Shown: piece after piece, positions 5,855-6,224 of the stretch
Layout of the letters: each line of letters begins with the position of its first letter
Numbering within the stretch: position 1 is the first letter of the stretch
Origin: CAYYMX01 sp964473045
GTDB taxonomy: Bacteria; Pseudomonadota; Alphaproteobacteria; Methylaequorales; Methylaequoraceae
DNA: 6,224 nt
Direction of reading: 5' to 3'
NCBI GenBank assembly: GCA_964473045.1
Contig: CAYYMX010000081.1
Location: 1-6,224 of the forward strand
Notes under the pieces: model-generated
Told to the model about the DNA's origin: nothing
The model's database searches: none
The model's input: only the letters and a program-made list of their open reading frames with translations
Position numbers and translations under genes: made by a program

Positions 5855-6224
5855 AGTTTTTTTTTAATTCTTGCCAAATCTTTATATGTTCAAGTGCATA
5901 ATTCTTCCATGTTAGTTTTTTTTTTATCTGAACATACCTTTTTTTCTTAAGTAAAATTTTCTCAAAGATAAGATCCAAATTATTAAGATTCTTAGAAACT
6001 TCATAGGTTATAAATTTTTTTAGGTCTTTTTGGAACCCTTGAGGAATCATAATTGTTTTAATGCCTAATTGAATTGCATCTAAAAAACTCATAGAACCTT
6101 CATCTCTTCCTAAATAGATTAAATAATCAATTTTTTTTAATTCAAAGATGTATCTTTTTCTAAAAAAGAATCTTTGATAAGTTATTTCAAATTTTTTTTT
6201 TTGAAGTTTTTTGATAATTTCACT
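5823..6224 (-). CDS. Glycosyltransferase (GT-B type), C-terminal part; 5' end beyond the window
   Basis: 133 residues are visible and the frame stays open to the window edge, so the in-frame ATG at 6092 is internal and not the start. DYLIYLGRDEGSMSFLDAI (33-51 counted from the edge), then QLGIKTIMIPQGF, matches the donor-binding part of GT-B enzymes, where 'E-G-x-x-x-x-[LF]-[LE]-A-x-x-x-G-x-x-x-[IV]' holds the nucleotide sugar; E42 would be the conserved Glu. It ends in WKNYALEHIKIWQEL (106-120), the usual closing helix pair of such enzymes. The sugar and acceptor are unknown; with gmd-manC next door a deoxymannose-type donor or a shared polysaccharide is plausible but unproven. Its final 32 bases overlap manC on the other strand. 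A run of 11 A's in the coding strand (6192-6202) encodes lysines near the edge. Confidence 0.7.
   Translation of the reverse strand, partial: SEIIKKLQKKKFEITYQRFFFRKRYIFELKKIDYLIYLGRDEGSMSFLDAIQLGIKTIMIPQGFQKDLKKFITYEVSKNLNNLDLIFEKILLKKKRYVQIKKKLTWKNYALEHIKIWQELKKNSTFYKDHPNE
5840..5865 (+). terminator. Possible weak intrinsic terminator after manC
   Basis: CCTT (5840-5843) and AAGG (5848-5851) can pair around an ATAA loop, and nine T's follow at 5857-5865. The stem is only 4 base pairs and a 5-base gap (TAGAG) separates it from the T-run, so it is weak. Its place at the very end of manC, where two convergent genes meet, is the main support. Confidence 0.22.

Noticed and set aside
6090..6092. 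ATG at 6092 as the start of a separate 89-residue protein
   Set aside because: The frame remains open upstream to the window edge, and the residues before the ATG (DYLIYLGRDEGS) form part of the glycosyltransferase donor-binding motif.

Overview
The window is a densely packed, strongly AT-rich stretch of bacterial chromosome (by eye well under 35% G+C), with intergenic gaps of at most about 65 bases and several overlapping genes. The best guess at source is a small-genome alphaproteobacterium of the SAR11/Pelagibacterales type. This rests on low G+C, tight packing, few clear Shine-Dalgarno sites and a PopZ-like (DUF2497-type) protein, a family known mainly from Alphaproteobacteria. It is an inference, not proven. 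The standard genetic code is used: TAA, TAG and TGA all end genes and Trp is encoded by TGG.

Left part (1-2633), housekeeping and small-protein region. A type I methionine aminopeptidase gene (map, minus strand) runs off the left edge and carries an in-frame TAA stop in mid-gene, although every metal-ligand residue on both sides of the stop is present. Divergent from it is a stand-alone CinA/MoaB-like molybdopterin-binding-domain protein. Next comes a minus-strand protein with PopZ/DUF2497-like ends. Divergent from that is a two-gene plus-strand unit: a one-TM protein with a SHOCT-like segment, overlapping a 70-residue protein whose C-terminus resembles that of the PopZ-like neighbour.

Right part (2637-6224), surface-polysaccharide region. 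A minus-strand GT-A glycosyltransferase stands back to back with a plus-strand operon of gmd (GDP-mannose 4,6-dehydratase) and manC (mannose-1-phosphate guanylyltransferase fused to type II phosphomannose isomerase), joined by an ATGA overlap. Together these make GDP-mannose and convert it to GDP-4-keto-6-deoxymannose, the precursor of GDP-fucose, GDP-rhamnose or GDP-perosamine. The next enzyme and a phosphomannomutase are not in the window. The window ends inside a minus-strand GT-B-type glycosyltransferase whose 3' end overlaps that of manC.

No tRNA, rRNA, CRISPR array, insertion sequence or phage gene was seen. The points most worth a second look are the nonsense codon in map, the two small PopZ-like proteins facing each other across a membrane-protein gene, and long A-runs inside manC and the last glycosyltransferase gene. 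I found no convincing entirely new system.
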